A DNA stretch of 64,000 nucleotides. Origin: Epichloe hybrida. Its lineage: Eukaryota; Ascomycota; Sordariomycetes; Hypocreales; Clavicipitaceae. Below are positions 10,493 to 22,148 of this stretch, one piece after another (position 1 is the first letter of the stretch; every line of letters begins with the position of its first letter). The stretch covers positions 806,001 to 870,000 of the forward strand of contig JAFEKR010000010.1 in assembly GCA_019022495.1 (NCBI GenBank), in the 5' to 3' direction. Made by a program: the position numbers and the translations under genes. Under the pieces are notes generated by a model. It ran no database searches, was not told the origin of the DNA, and was given only the letters and a program-made list of their open reading frames with translations.

Positions 10493-12198
10493 TTATCCTT
10501 TAACTTGCTCCTCCTGCATAGTTGCAATTTTATTGACTGAAGACTTGAGCTCCTTGACGTATTCTTGGAGGGTCATAGTCTTTGCATCGTCGCTAATGTA
10601 AGCGTTTTCAATATATGCACTCACTAAATACGGTCAGTAACAAGGCAAAAATGTGTGCTTTTTAGGAAGGGGGGGGCATTCTTGGTGAATGTAGTTCATT
10701 GGTACGTACCGTATTCCTTCAGCTCGTTCCACTCGTTGACGATGCCCTGGAGCTGCGCTCGTGTGATCAGCATGGGCGGGATGCTGTCAGTATCAAAGTC
10801 TGTCAAGTCTTTAATGGTCTTCAGGTCGCTTTCCATGCTCTTCCAAGCACCCTGGAGCTTCTGGAGCGTCAGCATGGCGGGGCCAATCTGCTGGCCGAGG
10901 CCCTTGACTTGGCCCTATGCAATGTTAGATTTCCAAAAATGATCCGATTGGAAAGAGGACTAATAGAAAGAAAGGAAAAAGAGGGGCGGCAGGCGGCGGG
11001 CGGCGGGTTATATGTAAAGTGGTGGCCTACATTGATGTGCGCCAAGTTGGTCTGCAGTCGCGATGCTGTCCGCATTTTGGTTTCGTTATCGTCCAAAACC
11101 TCCTGGACCTTTTCCATGGATTTCAGAAACCCATCTCTTAGCTCCTTGGCTATGAGGGCCTGAGTGAGACCGACCACGGAACCAATCGGAACCCTTGTGC
11201 AAGTCATTAGCGAGTGATTCATATCAAAGAATGGATTGGGGGGGTTTTCTTTTCCGCGGTACTTACAACCATACGTAGTACGAGGCTTGCTGAATAATTT
11301 TGTTCTCTAAACGGGACATTAAAATTAGCGAGCCAGTTCGTTGTTCAGCAGTCGCGTTCGGGATTGGGACCAAGATCGTACGTCCGTCAATTAGTGCCTG
11401 ATAATGGGTGATCTCAGCTTCTGATTCCTCGACTTTCTTCTTCAACGATTGAATATCATTCCCCTCCTCTTCCAGCTGCCTTTCCAGAGACGTCTCATTG
11501 GCCTTGACGGCGACGGCGTGCGTTTCGCACACTTTCTCGAAATCGCCAAGTTCAGTGAGTGCCTCGGCAGCCTCGGCCTGCAGCTCGCCGAGCTTCTTCA
11601 GTTCAGCGTTGACTATGAATTGGATGCTTTCCTTCAGCTCTGCCAGCTGGCCCTTGTCTGGGTTCTCCTTCTGCTTCTCCTCGTGGTATTTCCCGATAGA
11701 GTCCAGCATGAGAACATAGTACGAGGTGGTTTCTTTGCCACCAGACATGGTGGCGTACGTCTTGATGTCAACGGCGATATTGACAATCCTGTTCCAAGTG
11801 ACATCTTTAAACTTGACACAATCCTTCTTGATCTAGGAGGGTGGGCTTCAGCAAAATTTGTGATACACCGAGGCACAGGGAGGCAGAGAGAAAAACTCAG
11901 AGGAATATGTTCCAACGAGAAGGTCCAGTTCTTTCCCGAGATCCGTGGTGATTTCTTGCGGGTTGTCGACAATTCCCAGCCATCTCAGGTATTCTGCACG
12001 GGTGGTTTGAAGATTTCGCCCCGTGGCAAGAAAACGATTAAGTGCCTTCATATCGGAGGAATTGAAAATAAAAGCCTTCGTTTCATCTTCTGCCTCGCCG
12101 GGGACCCTGTTGTTGCCGCGCCGGTTGTCAACGTACATTCCTCTGGGAGAAAAGACGGACGGATCCGTAATTGGTTCCCTAGGGTTGAAGTTGGACAT
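10493..12198 (-). CDS. XaxA-like alpha-helical toxin-family protein, copy 1
   Basis: Five exons close in frame to 448 aa: 11917-12198, 11267-11832, 11031-11193, 10710-10914 and 10493-10623; the first donor, GTTGGA, is weak. The layout recalls alpha-xenorhabdolysin A-type subunits: an N-terminal segment after a PRGMYV motif (FIFNSSDMKALNRFLATG), long heptad-rich helices (residues ~125-260), one hydrophobic segment near residue 280 (SYYVWLVPIGSVVGL), then more amphipathic helices. In bacteria such subunits form binary alpha-pore-forming toxins with XaxB. No signal peptide is seen. It shares exon-1 and C-terminal architecture with the gene at 16,851-18,256 and is divergent from the gene at 13,902. 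The family assignment is from pattern memory, so moderate; membrane action is an inference. Confidence 0.6.
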
Positions 12199-12306
12199 TG
12201 TCGCGGAGCAGAAGTGAAGTGAGTATGAATGATGAATGTGGCTAGGGAAGTTGTGGACAAGAAATGGAAGAGCAAATATAAAATTCCTCCTGGCTCTGTC
12301 TGGCAA

Positions 12307-12314
12307 CTATATAG
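12307..12314 (-). promoter_or_regulatory. TATA-like box of XaxA-like copy 1
   Basis: CTATATAG lies 109 bp upstream of the ATG at 12198, a normal core-promoter spacing for a fungal gene with a short leader. Confidence 0.4.
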
Positions 12315-12789
12315 TCTGTTCCATTTTGACTGACGTTCACGGAGTACTTGTCGCCAAAATATGACGGCATCGCGCCCATGTCTCATCTCATGCCTAAAGA
12401 GTTAGAGGCCGTGTCACATCGCCCAACAGGCCCCTCTCTATGCTACGAAACCGCAACAATATTCAAAAGCATTGCATACAAAATTGGCCAAGGCATTATC
12501 CGCAGTGAGGGGTAAATGAGATATATATGCAGCTTGGCATGGGCCGAAGGCATTTTTGGAGGTTCACGGCTTCAGGGCCCGGATCCCTCATCGTCATCGT
12601 TACGTTGTCTACGGATCCGTAACAGCATCTCCATTCAAAGACGCACGTCCAAGCAAGGGTGTGATCCAGGTTGGCGCAGTCGTTTAAAAGCTGGCGCACT
12701 TAATACCCCCGTAGGTACGAGTTGTAGCTATGGATAGGTACTCCGTAGAGAACTTGACTTTGTACCGTCTGATTATAGCTTACTAATAT
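12315..12789. other. Divergent intergenic region, left part
   Basis: DNA between the XaxA-like gene and the MITE. It holds no recognised gene. A TACTCCGTA motif occurs at about 12,739. It becomes AT-richer toward the MITE. Confidence 0.5.
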
Positions 12790-13116
12790 AAAAGAGTGCG
12801 CTATTTTCTAGGGTACAATACACCCCCTGAATTATTTTACAAATCTACATAACGGGGGTAAATTAAGCTAATTAGATATTAGCTAGGAAATAAAGGAGAT
12901 AGGGGCTAGTATATCTCAGTACTAGTGACTTACATAGAAATAGACATACTCTTTTAGTGCTATATACCTTGTGTAATTTCCCTCTAGCTCTCTGAAAGAA
13001 TATAGGGGTTAAAATGTACTTCTAGCTATTAGAGAGAAATGAATACTAGGGCATGTAGATTTGTAAAATAATTCAAGGGGGGCATTGTACGCCAAAACAT
13101 TTAGCGCACTCTTTTT
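12790..13116. mobile_element. MITE-like element with ~60-bp inverted ends
   Basis: The left end AAAAGAGTGCGC (12790) and right end GCGCACTCTTTTT (to 13116) are inverted copies. The arms stay inverted-repeat-like for about 60 bp: left CCCCCTGAATTATTTTACAA, right the complement, with matching GTACAAT/CATTGTAC words. The interior (~200 bp) is AT-rich and non-coding. A non-autonomous DNA transposon of ~327 bp is the simplest reading. No convincing target-site duplication was fixed; a TA-type duplication is possible. It lies in the shared upstream region of the divergent genes at 12,198 and 13,902. Confidence 0.8.
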
Positions 13117-13901
13117 CACTACACTAGTGGTCTTTTTCTCAACGGCTTCCCTCTTTTAGCTATCTGAATAGCCCCTGGATTGCCCCTCTAATTTATGTAT
13201 ATTATAAGCAAGGGTATGTGTGGTAATTACCTAGGTTATGTACGGATTACCGTAAAATACTATCTACATATGTAAATAGGAAAACGCCAGCTTTAACAGA
13301 ATAGTGGGTCTGAAAATGACGAATTTTAAACGACTTGCGCCAACCTGGATCACACCCCAAGCATGCGAAGCAGCATTGCTGGGATTTCGAGTGTCCTTCA
13401 TGGGGAGAAACGAGACCATCACAAAGGAATGTCGTGTTTTGCGTGAAGCTGAGCCCATGCAGGCGGAATTCTCGGTTGCAAAAAGTGCCGAATATTACCT
13501 ATACGTATTGCGCCACCCATGTGGATGTATGTACTGCACTCTCTCGTAAAGGTGCTGCAGCTGCAGTGAAACCTGAGAACGAGGTCAAGAGGGGGGGGAG
13601 TGACGGCAGATGGCAGTGTGAGCCGAGTTAGCCGACGATGTGAACGAACCAATATATTGTGAATCTCACAATGGTGCCCATTGCCCAGCTCTTGATTGAT
13701 AAAGTAACTTGTGGATGTATTTCTCACTGGATAAAATATTCTTCTTCCCCCCAAACTGTATTACGACTTGACAAGCCATTGCCCCGCGTAATCCGTACAA
13801 AGGGTACAATTTGTGAGAAAGCTCGTACAGAGGCTGTGACAGTTGCAATCGTCTACTTGACAAACATTGACTCCATAGGAGAAAAAAAGAAACCCACAGA
13901 A
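13117..13901. other. Upstream region of the TcA-end-like gene
   Basis: AT-rich near the MITE, then normal. No recognised gene; an in-frame extension to 13659 exists but lacks coding character. AT-rich words near 13,730 (ATAAAATATT) could serve as the TATA element about 170 bp before the start. Confidence 0.45.
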
Positions 13902-16591
13902 ATGTCTGATATCAAGCCTCAGCCGCAGTCCCCAGGGGAGTGGGAGGTCTACGCAACGTCAACCGACGTGACGAGCATCCCATTGCGCGACGCGGAAATT
14001 AAGAAAGGGGCCTCAGTAAGTAAAGAAAATCTGTATTGCCGCATCTTTTCTACAGTTTCAAAACGTTCTCTAATACGCTTTGATCAGAAGATCACGTCTC
14101 TCCGTGGTGTGTACTTTGACGCATCGGACGCGCTGTTGCCTTCCTTGTCCAGACTGAATGTCTTCACCGATGTCCTTGCGTTTACGGCACCGGAAACAAG
14201 TATCTGGCCTTACAAAGATGGAGTGTACCTCATAGCAACCAGAGTCATTACTGCCAACGCGCCTGTGAAGATTGTGATACCCAAAAGCGCCTCTGGTGCC
14301 ATGTCCATTTACGCCGCCATCCTAGACCAGCCGGTCACGGTGGTCGCCGGCGACAGAAGCTTGATGCTTGATCTTGGCCCCGACTCCGGGCATGCCGGGC
14401 TTTCCATTTCATTCGCCAATGGTACGCTGGAGTATGAATACGAGAAGAAGTACCAAGAGTCTAGAAGCGACGAGTTGAAGGCAAGTTTAAACACCCAACT
14501 GCGCATCGCCCTCGTCCAGTTCTGGAAGAACATATCCATCGCCATCTCGCTGTGCTCGTACGTTGCCAAGATGACGACGGATCAAGAGCACTTCAATCTG
14601 CTCAACACGCAGGCCGTGGCGCTTGGCCAACAGCTTGCCGGCCAAGCCCTGGCCGGGCCGGACATGAGCTATGCGCCCGTGCTGGTGCTCAATCGGTACA
14701 AGGAGTCCACGCAGCAAGCGTTGAATTCCGCGACGGCCTTTGAACTCCAGTTTGAACGCTTCCAGGACAAGGGGGAGACGGCGAAGAACCAGAAGATGGC
14801 TTGGGATGCCATGCTCGCGCAGGCCAAGAATGAAAGCAACGCGCGCGTTTACCTTCGGAATTTGGCCCTGGACAAGTACAATGATGCTCGCAAGACGGCC
14901 CAAGGGTGCAAGAATCAATTTTCAGACGACGACATTGCCCTGGAACTGCGCAGAATCCGGTTCGAGGCTGGGATTGACAAGTGGAAGCATGAACAGAAGT
15001 TGAAAGCCGTGTTTCAGATCATCAAGGCAGCCACTAGTAGGTCACGACTTCATGAAGTCATTGGCCATTGCCGTTATTGAGGGATGAGCCCTTCTCACGA
15101 TATGACGCTGACGATGATTCTTCAGCTTTCGCAATCAGCATTGCGACACTCTGCATGGGCAACCCTGGCGGTGGCGCCGGGGCCGCAGCATCCGTGGAAA
15201 AGGCCGTCGAGGCGGTTGCTGAGGCAGAGACGATCGCAGATCAGGTCGGCAAAATTTTGAAGTCAGACACCATGAAGAACCTGTCCAAATGTGTCCAAGC
15301 CCTCTATAAAATGTACCCCCTCATACAGTCCATTGTCGATGCAGTCGGGAAGTTCGAGCTAGACCCTTCCGTCGACATTCCCTCCATGGATATCATCAGT
15401 GGCACGGCCAAGGGCGATGCAAATGCGGCGGCCATCGTCGCAGTGGCATCGTGGGACAAATGGATCCTCGAGTCCGACGAGCAGATGGAATTCGCAGTCG
15501 ACCAAGGGATCGATGGAGCCAAAGACTATCGCCTCCAACTGCGAAAGCATGCCATCAACGGTAAGCAATTGGCGCAGGCGCAGGCCGAGAGCGTCAAGGC
15601 TGGATACGAGTATGTCCAGGCGCAAATGGACGTTATCGTGTCGCAGCAACAAATTGATGGGCTGCAGAAGCTGAGGGATGAGTATGTGGATCAAGAAGTC
15701 ATCTATCATTTGGCCGAGTCGATGTTCTATGATCGCGCGATGGCTTTGCGAACCAGCGTCGTTCTATCTCTCCGAAACATGACATGGGCGTATCGTTACT
15801 GGGCACTCGCAGAGAGCACCGTCGTCCTCGACTCCCGCAAGGCCCTTGTCGAGTACCAGCAGGATCTTTCGACCCTTATATTCGAGATGGAGCATGCGGA
15901 TTCGCGATATGCAAGTGATTTCCAGCGTGAGTCTGATGCCTATTCCCCAATGTCCGCGACAGTAAAGCTTATTGTATACATATGACCACTGGAATAGCAT
16001 TCAACTACCCCATCAAATCCGAAAACGTACGTTTGCCGCCTTCACTTGCCCCAACTTGTTACGAAACTGACCAATTCATTGCAGCTTCCTGTGAACTTTG
16101 GCACGTCAATGAAGGATGGAATCCTAGGATCCGGTCGCACAGGCAGCTTCACGCTTGCCCCAGGAGGAGAACTGGCCAGTGACTTCTACGAAGGCTGGCA
16201 TTATCGACTCAAAGGCCTGGACCCGACGCTTCGCGGCATCTTACCCAAGCCCAGCGCGGTAAGGGATAGGATCGCGATCGTGGAGCTGCAGATCACCACC
16301 TCTGGCATCTATGCAGATGTTCACGAGGACAAGATATTTCGCTTCGCCAGTCTTCCCCAAGTGCGACGATGCTCGTACGAACTTCGTCCGGATGGTTCGA
16401 GGGGCGACACCAGAGTGAATCCTGCCTTTGATACAAAGGACCATGCAGAGCCTACGCCATTTACCCAGTGGAAGATCAAGGTGCTCAATCCGGATGATCT
16501 CATGCTGGATGGTCTGCAGGGAATTGATCTCCAGTTCTCGGGCCATGTTCGATTCGATGAACGGCGCCGCAAGCCGAAAATGTTGGGCTAA
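13902..16591 (+). CDS. Large helical protein with Tc-toxin-A-like C-terminus
   Basis: Four exons close in frame to 823 aa: 13902-15036, 15126-15926, 15998-16026 and 16085-16591, all GT-AG. Residues ~1-190 look beta-rich and are unrecognised. Residues ~195-600 are mostly long amphipathic helices with a hydrophobic Gly/Ala-rich stretch near 380-405 (TFAISIATLCMGNPGGG). The last ~220 residues (helical AYRYWAL ... LSTLIFEMEHA, then FNYPIKSEN, GRTGSFTL, FYEGWHYRLKGL) follow the order of the TcA C-terminal/TcB-binding region: a helix pair, then a beta domain with a Y-x-G-x-x-x-R motif. The start at MSDIKPQP was chosen because upstream in-frame sequence looks non-coding. It converges with the next gene 260 bp away. 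The product may be the partner or scaffold of the flanking XaxA-like proteins; that is inference. No signal peptide. Confidence 0.55.
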
Positions 16592-16850
16592 ACATACAGG
16601 GACACCATGCTATTGTAGTGATAGTTGAGGAAATCCTACCAGAATAGACGTACTTGGATGAGCAATGTTATCCAGTGTTGTCGCCACGATGACAAACTAT
16701 AGCCGTACTACCGAGATGTTCCTCCCTCCCACTAGTCCCGCGCTTCATGCTCCAGCTGGCTAGCAGGACAAATCCACCGAAACGAACACCTGCCGTTGAC
16801 AAAAGGGACTCGGACAGAATCAAAATGGTCAGTAACTCGTGAAAATATAC

Positions 16851-18256
16851 CTACGCAGTGTCGATGAAATTGGACTTGAACTTCTTGACTACAGTATTGT
16901 TAGCCGCGCGAGCCTCGGAAAGTTATAAAAAAAAAAAAAAAAAAAAAAAAAGGCTACATCGGTTGCACTCACCCTCCCTGTCCAACTCTGCCCACATTTC
17001 AAGAATGTTGCCCTTCTGCAGGTTCAATATGGGATTCGGTCCAGGCTCAGTGTTCTCCTCGATGTACTTGCGCAACGAGATGAGATCCCCGTCAATCTCT
17101 GCAATGCCACCTTCGTTTTCGTCATCAACCGCCACTCAACTCACTCCCTGCTTTCTCCAAGGTGAAAAGTACTCACCAACAGCTTCCTGTAGTTCTCTCA
17201 GGGAAGATGCCGTCCCACCAGTCAATTCAAGTTGTGAAATCCATGCCTGCGCAGTTGCACATTGATCAGCCAGGATTCAGAATACTGAGCACTGCCAGTG
17301 AACAGGTGCTTGGTGGCCACGCACTCTAATGAGGCTGAAGGCCGTGATATTCAGCGCTATTTCAGACCAGACATTCTGCCCTTCTCCAATCCAGCTGGAG
17401 AGGAACTTCTGAGCAATCCGCACATACACCTCAGCCCAGTTCAAATGCTGGCTAAAGTACTGGAGCTGGCCCTGTGCCAAATCGATGGCATCCGTAAAAT
17501 CAGCGAGGGCCTTTCTGGTTGCGGTGCCTGATGAAGACGCGGCGCGAATGTCAGCGAGCCGAGCATCAATCTTTGCTTTGATGGCGTTGCGCAGCTCGAC
17601 ATTGTGAGCTTCGTCTTTGTACAGTCTTGCCAGGCCATCAAATATTTCGTCTGTTTTTCAAACGTCAACTATCGAGGGGTCGACAGCAGTAGCCAGGGAT
17701 GTAGAGAATTGGTAATATTCTGCTAGGTTGGGGGGGGGGGGGGTGATATATACCATAGTCCTTCGGCGCTGCAGCTGCGAGAACCGAGATTTTATCACAT
17801 AGTGTGCCGACGTCATGGTATCCGACCTGTGTATTAAAGATTGGTATCGTGTTACTCATATTGATGCTTGAGACATTCGCTTGCCTTGAGCTTTCCTGCC
17901 TCTACATAGATCTGTGTTTGTTAGCCCATCGAGCTCCACGTGTCCTGGTAACAACCAACGACTCGCAGGAGCTGTTACCTTGTCCATGAAGCGGATCATA
18001 TCATCCAGGATATCGATCAGCTGCCCTCGGATTAGCCGTCGCACCTGCTATAATGGAGGACGGACGGCGTGAGCAGTACCTCGACTGCTCCGAAGTCTGG
18101 GATGTGGAAGACGTCGACGATCTGTTGCTTCGTGTGTGGCATAGACATCATCTTGTTGATATTTATGATGAGGTTGCTAAATGATGTTCCCTGGCAGACA
18201 AATTTGCGGTTGACAAGGAGACCCCGTGGGGTGAGCATGTTCTTGTCGAAACTCAT
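16851..18256 (-). CDS. XaxA-like alpha-helical toxin-family protein, copy 2 (short)
   Basis: Eight exons close in frame to 297 aa: 18080-18256, 17979-18047, 17885-17899 (15 nt, GC donor), 17754-17826, 17325-17650, 17177-17246, 16973-17098 and 16851-16888. Exon 1 parallels copy 1: a PRGLLVN motif, then an SFSNLIININKMMSMPHTKQ block corresponding to its first helix. The C-terminal end (ILNLQKGNILEMWAELDRE) parallels copy 1's LITRAQLQGIVNEWNELKE. The middle is helical but about 150 residues shorter, with only a weak hydrophobic stretch (WSEIALNITAFSLI). It may be a divergent partner subunit rather than a duplicate. The last intron holds a ~24-nt T-run (read on this strand). Function inferred from family and context only. 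Confidence 0.55.
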
Positions 18257-18390
18257 GGCGGCTAGGCGTGAGAACAGACAGAGTGGTCCAAGTCTAGACT
18301 GAGTTAGGGGTAATTCTGAGTAACGGTAATATGTTGACTGCAGAGACGACGGTTCAGCTGTAAAATAAGTTGTCAAGGCGCGATCCAACA

Positions 18391-18398
18391 TATTTATA
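18391..18398 (-). promoter_or_regulatory. TATA box of XaxA-like copy 2
   Basis: The minus strand reads TATAAATA about 135 bp upstream of the ATG at 18256. Copy 1 has a TATA-like box at similar spacing. Confidence 0.45.
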
Positions 18399-19962
18399 GC
18401 CACGATGGGCATGAAAAAAGGACGAGTGTGGCAGCAAACATGCATGGCGTTCAATATTGATGCGCGTGCAAGTGTGCCAGACCAATATTGCTGAATCCTG
18501 ACCCGATATGCAGCAACCTCATATTAACCTCCAGCTTTGTCTTTACCCCTCTTTCGATATTTGAGGTGTTTTCGGGTGCAGCTCATGGCGTCCTCCACAG
18601 GGTTTTGGGTCGTATCCAGTCCTTGTTTCTTCGTATCGGGCGTCACAGACACAGGCCTGTTCTCGTTGTACACATGGACGATGTTCATCTTGGTTCGGAT
18701 TTTCGCCGTGTCCTTACATTCTCCTGTCGCGTGTCTGAATTGCCACTTCCTGTAATCAGTATTATGCGGCACATGAAACGGCGTTTCTGCTGGCAATGTA
18801 CATTCCTTCGTCATGAAAGAAGGGGGAAAAAAACCTTCATCTCTGCTGTACGCCCGATTGCATCACTCACCTCATCAGACAGCGCAGCATAATGGAAAGC
18901 GCGTACGCCAAAGAGTTCTACGTTTCATTCAGTGCGCTCCAGACGGCCGCGCTCCTCAGTCGGTCCATCATCTCACCATCGCGAGAGAATGAGATGGAGG
19001 TTGCACGCTGCCGTTGACGGAGGAGCACATGTGCGGGCTGCTACGGCGCCGCTGGCGAACAAAGGACGTGGCTGCGGACGGGAAGTGCCAAGGATGCAAT
19101 CGTGATTCGTGTATTATTACTCCGTATGCTGTCCGCGCTGGCGAGACCAGGGGACCAACGTCTTGCTCACGTGTCGTCGGGATCCTCTGCCGTGCGCTTC
19201 GTCACATGTGCCAACGTCATCGACGCCCGCAGTCGGCATGCCAAAGTGTGGCATCACGCCGGTGCCATTGACAATTCACGCGAGTCGTGGAAGATGACGA
19301 TTCACGCATGCCATGGACGATGACATTGTGCATGCAAACCACGCCCGTGAGATGTGAGGCTCGCAGACTCGATTCAACGAAAAAGTTTCCACGCGAGTCG
19401 GGAAGTTCTTTCTTCCGTCGAAACCGGAACGTCAAACGGGCCGGCCGCCTCACCAAACCGTTTGTCTTCTCAGGGGAAACAACAAGCCTCGGCAAGTCGC
19501 ACGAGTCGGCTCCACTTTCGCCAAACCCCCTCATGCATGCATGAGACGCAAAGGGAAAAAAGAATCCGGGGCCGAGGGGGTCCGGGACTTGTGGTGGACG
19601 GGGGGTTAGCGTGGGTCCAGGGCTCAGGCAGGGCCCAGCGAGACCAATCATGTTATCGCACCCTTTTTTTCCCCGGCAGGCAAATTGCCACCGGATTGAA
19701 CTCGTTGCGCCGGGGTCCTTTTCCGGGCGGGCAGGCGGGCGGACACATGCAAAACAACCCAAATTGGACGGGGGATATAAATCCAAAAAACCTCGGCCTC
19801 ACCTCGCCCAACACACACACACACACACACACACACGCACCCGTGTCGACCACCGAGTATACATACGTGCACATCAGCCCCCGTGTTATTTTGAAGCCTT
19901 CTTCCCCATCTCCCTCGCCCTCTCCCTCTCCCTTTCCCGACGACCGCGACCCCTTGCCCATC
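18399..19962. other. Intergenic region and monooxygenase promoter
   Basis: No recognised gene. A minus-strand 96-codon frame (18,524-18,814) has no family features. The right part, near the monooxygenase start, contains a (CA)n run at about 19,810-19,836 and CT-rich DNA just before the ATG. Confidence 0.5.
19776..19782 (+). promoter_or_regulatory. TATA box of the flavin monooxygenase gene
   Basis: TATAAAT lies 187 bp upstream of the ATG at 19963, followed by CA- and CT-rich leader sequence typical of fungal promoters. Confidence 0.5.
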
Positions 19963-21495
19963 ATGGCCTCCTCACCCGACTACGACGTCGTCATCGTCGG
20001 CGCCGGCATCTCAGGAATCAACGCGGCGTACCGCATCCAACAGGCCTTCCCCGGCATCAAATACTGCATCCTCGAGGCGCGCGACAGCATCGGCGGGACG
20101 TGGGACCTCTTTAAATACCCCGGCATCCGCTCCGACTCGGACCTCTTCACATTCGGATTCGAGTGGTACCCGTGGAACAACAACAACCCCATCGCCTCGG
20201 GCGCCTCCATCCTCGCCTACATGAAGGAGGCGTCGTCCAAGTTCGGCATCGACGCCAACATCCGCTTCCGCCACACGCTCAAGCACGCGTCGTGGTCGTC
20301 CGAGGACCAGTGCTGGACTCTCCGCGTGGACAACAGCAACAGCAACAATGACACCACCGGTGGCGACGGCGGGAACCACTTGTCCGTCTCGGCACGATAC
20401 GTCATCTTCGGCACGGGCTACTACGACTACAACACGCCGCTGCAGGCCAACATCCCCGGCCTCGACACGTTCAAGGGCCAGATCATCCACCCGCAGTTCT
20501 GGCCCGAGGACCTGGACTGCACCGGCAAGAAGATCATCGTCGTCGGGTCCGGCGCCACGGCCGTGACCCTCCTCCCCAAGCTCGCCGACGAGGCCAAGCG
20601 CGTCACCATGCTGCAGCGGAGTCCGACCTACATCGTCGAGCTCCCCAACCGCGCCTCGAGATCCTGGGTCGACTACCTGCTGCCGCGGGCCGCGGCCCTG
20701 CGCTTCAAGCGCATAAGCTGGATGCTCTTCTCGCGCATCACCTTCCTGTTGATGACCTCCTTCCCCGGCATCGCCAAGTGGGCGCTCCGACGCCGCACGA
20801 GACGCGCCCTCCCCAAACACTTGTCCCTCGATCCGCACTTCACCCCCCGCTACAACCCGTGGGAGCAGCGGCTCTGCGTCTGTCCCGACGGCGACTTCTA
20901 CAAGGCGCTCCACACGGGCCGCGCCGACGTCGCCACGGGCGTCATCAAGACCGCCACGGCCACGGGCATCGAGCTCGTCTCGGGCCAGTTCCTCGACGCC
21001 GACATCATCGTCACGGCCACGGGTCTTAACCTGCAGCTCGCGGGCGGCGCGACCATGGACGTCGACGGCGCCCCCGTCCGCCCCCACGACAAGTTCCTCT
21101 GGCGAGGATCCATGCTCCAGGACATCCCCAACGCCACCTTTGTCATCGGCTACACCAACGCCTCGTGGACCCTCGGCGCCGACGCAACCGCCACCATGGT
21201 CGTGCGCTTGCTCAAGGCCATGCGCGACAAGAACTGCACCAGCGTCGTCCCACGAGTATCCGACCCGGACGCACTGGTCGAGACCAACTTATTGAACTTG
21301 AACTCGACCTACGTCACCAAGGCACAGGCTGCCCTGCCCAAGGCCGCCACCGTCGAACCCTGGGCGCCAAGGAGTCATTACCTGTCTGATAACTGGACCG
21401 CCCATTACGGCAATCTGGATGGCTTGGAGTGGTGTTATGATACATATGGTAATGGTAAACTCGCAAACGGCAAGGCCAGCAATGGAAAAGCCTGA
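19963..21495 (+). CDS. Baeyer-Villiger-type FAD/NADPH monooxygenase
   Basis: Intronless, 510 aa. Class B flavin monooxygenases insert one oxygen atom into ketones (ester/lactone formation) or oxidise N/S atoms. Seen: FAD Rossmann motif VVIVGAGISG at residues 9-18, GGTWDLFKYPGIRSDSD (flavin/NADPH-proximal), the fingerprint F-x-G-x3-H-x3-W as FKGQIIHPQFWP, and a second Rossmann motif VVGSGATAV for NADPH. The length is normal for the family. There is no signal peptide. The frame extends upstream to 19354, but the ATG at 19963 sits directly before the FAD motif. GC content at third positions is high. It has no obvious biosynthetic cluster neighbours, so its substrate cannot be stated. The C-terminus ends in a short NGKANGK-like repeat. 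Confidence 0.9.
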   Translation: MASSPDYDVVIVGAGISGINAAYRIQQAFPGIKYCILEARDSIGGTWDLFKYPGIRSDSDLFTFGFEWYPWNNNNPIASGASILAYMKEASSKFGIDANIRFRHTLKHASWSSEDQCWTLRVDNSNSNNDTTGGDGGNHLSVSARYVIFGTGYYDYNTPLQANIPGLDTFKGQIIHPQFWPEDLDCTGKKIIVVGSGATAVTLLPKLADEAKRVTMLQRSPTYIVELPNRASRSWVDYLLPRAAALRFKRISWMLFSRITFLLMTSFPGIAKWALRRRTRRALPKHLSLDPHFTPRYNPWEQRLCVCPDGDFYKALHTGRADVATGVIKTATATGIELVSGQFLDADIIVTATGLNLQLAGGATMDVDGAPVRPHDKFLWRGSMLQDIPNATFVIGYTNASWTLGADATATMVVRLLKAMRDKNCTSVVPRVSDPDALVETNLLNLNSTYVTKAQAALPKAATVEPWAPRSHYLSDNWTAHYGNLDGLEWCYDTYGNGKLANGKASNGKA

Positions 21496-22148
21496 TGGAG
21501 GTGTGAAGGTGTAGATGTAGATGCTAGGTTTTTCCCCCCTTTGTCATGATTTCGGGTCAAGAATGTACACCATTTTTGTGTGGCTGTTTGATGAGATGGA
21601 CGACGTACTAATGAATGAATTCCTTTTCAAAGACGAAAAACAAAATCACCCCATCTTCTTCACAAATCCCGCAAGTATTTCCTGCTGGGTGCGCAAGGAC
21701 GTGAGGGTTCATTCATACCCGTCGTGACAACGCATGGGACACGACTCTAAAGTGTGAGCCACGGTTGATAGCTGGCGATATCAGCACTACTAATTCGTGA
21801 AGCAATGTTGCCAACTTTTGACGCAAGAGTCAGGCCCCAGCCGCCTCGATCTCATACCTTGTTCGTGTGACGTAGTCGCGAACCGAGTGATCTGCCAAAG
21901 ATTCTTCTCGTCGAAAATCGGCCAGACAGTCCGTGGTCGAGCTGGCGGGGCTTCACAACGATGCTGATGAATATGCTCAGCATGTCGTGTATGCTTGTGT
22001 TAGGGGTCAACAGGTGTGACACACAATGTACGTCTCTTTGCCGCGCCCGCGGCAAATCCTGGTCCCAACCACGTGCGGCTCATCAGCCTACACTCCAAGT
22101 CATGCCATGGGAGCCCGACAGTGAGAGCATCTTGCACATCCAGAATAC
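21496..22148. other. Intergenic region between convergent genes
   Basis: Shared 3' side of the monooxygenase and the OB-fold gene. No coding frame with family features was seen. Confidence 0.5.

Noticed and set aside
18524..18814. 96-codon minus-strand frame upstream of the monooxygenase
   Set aside because: No family features, no intron logic or codon pattern beyond chance; treated as non-coding.
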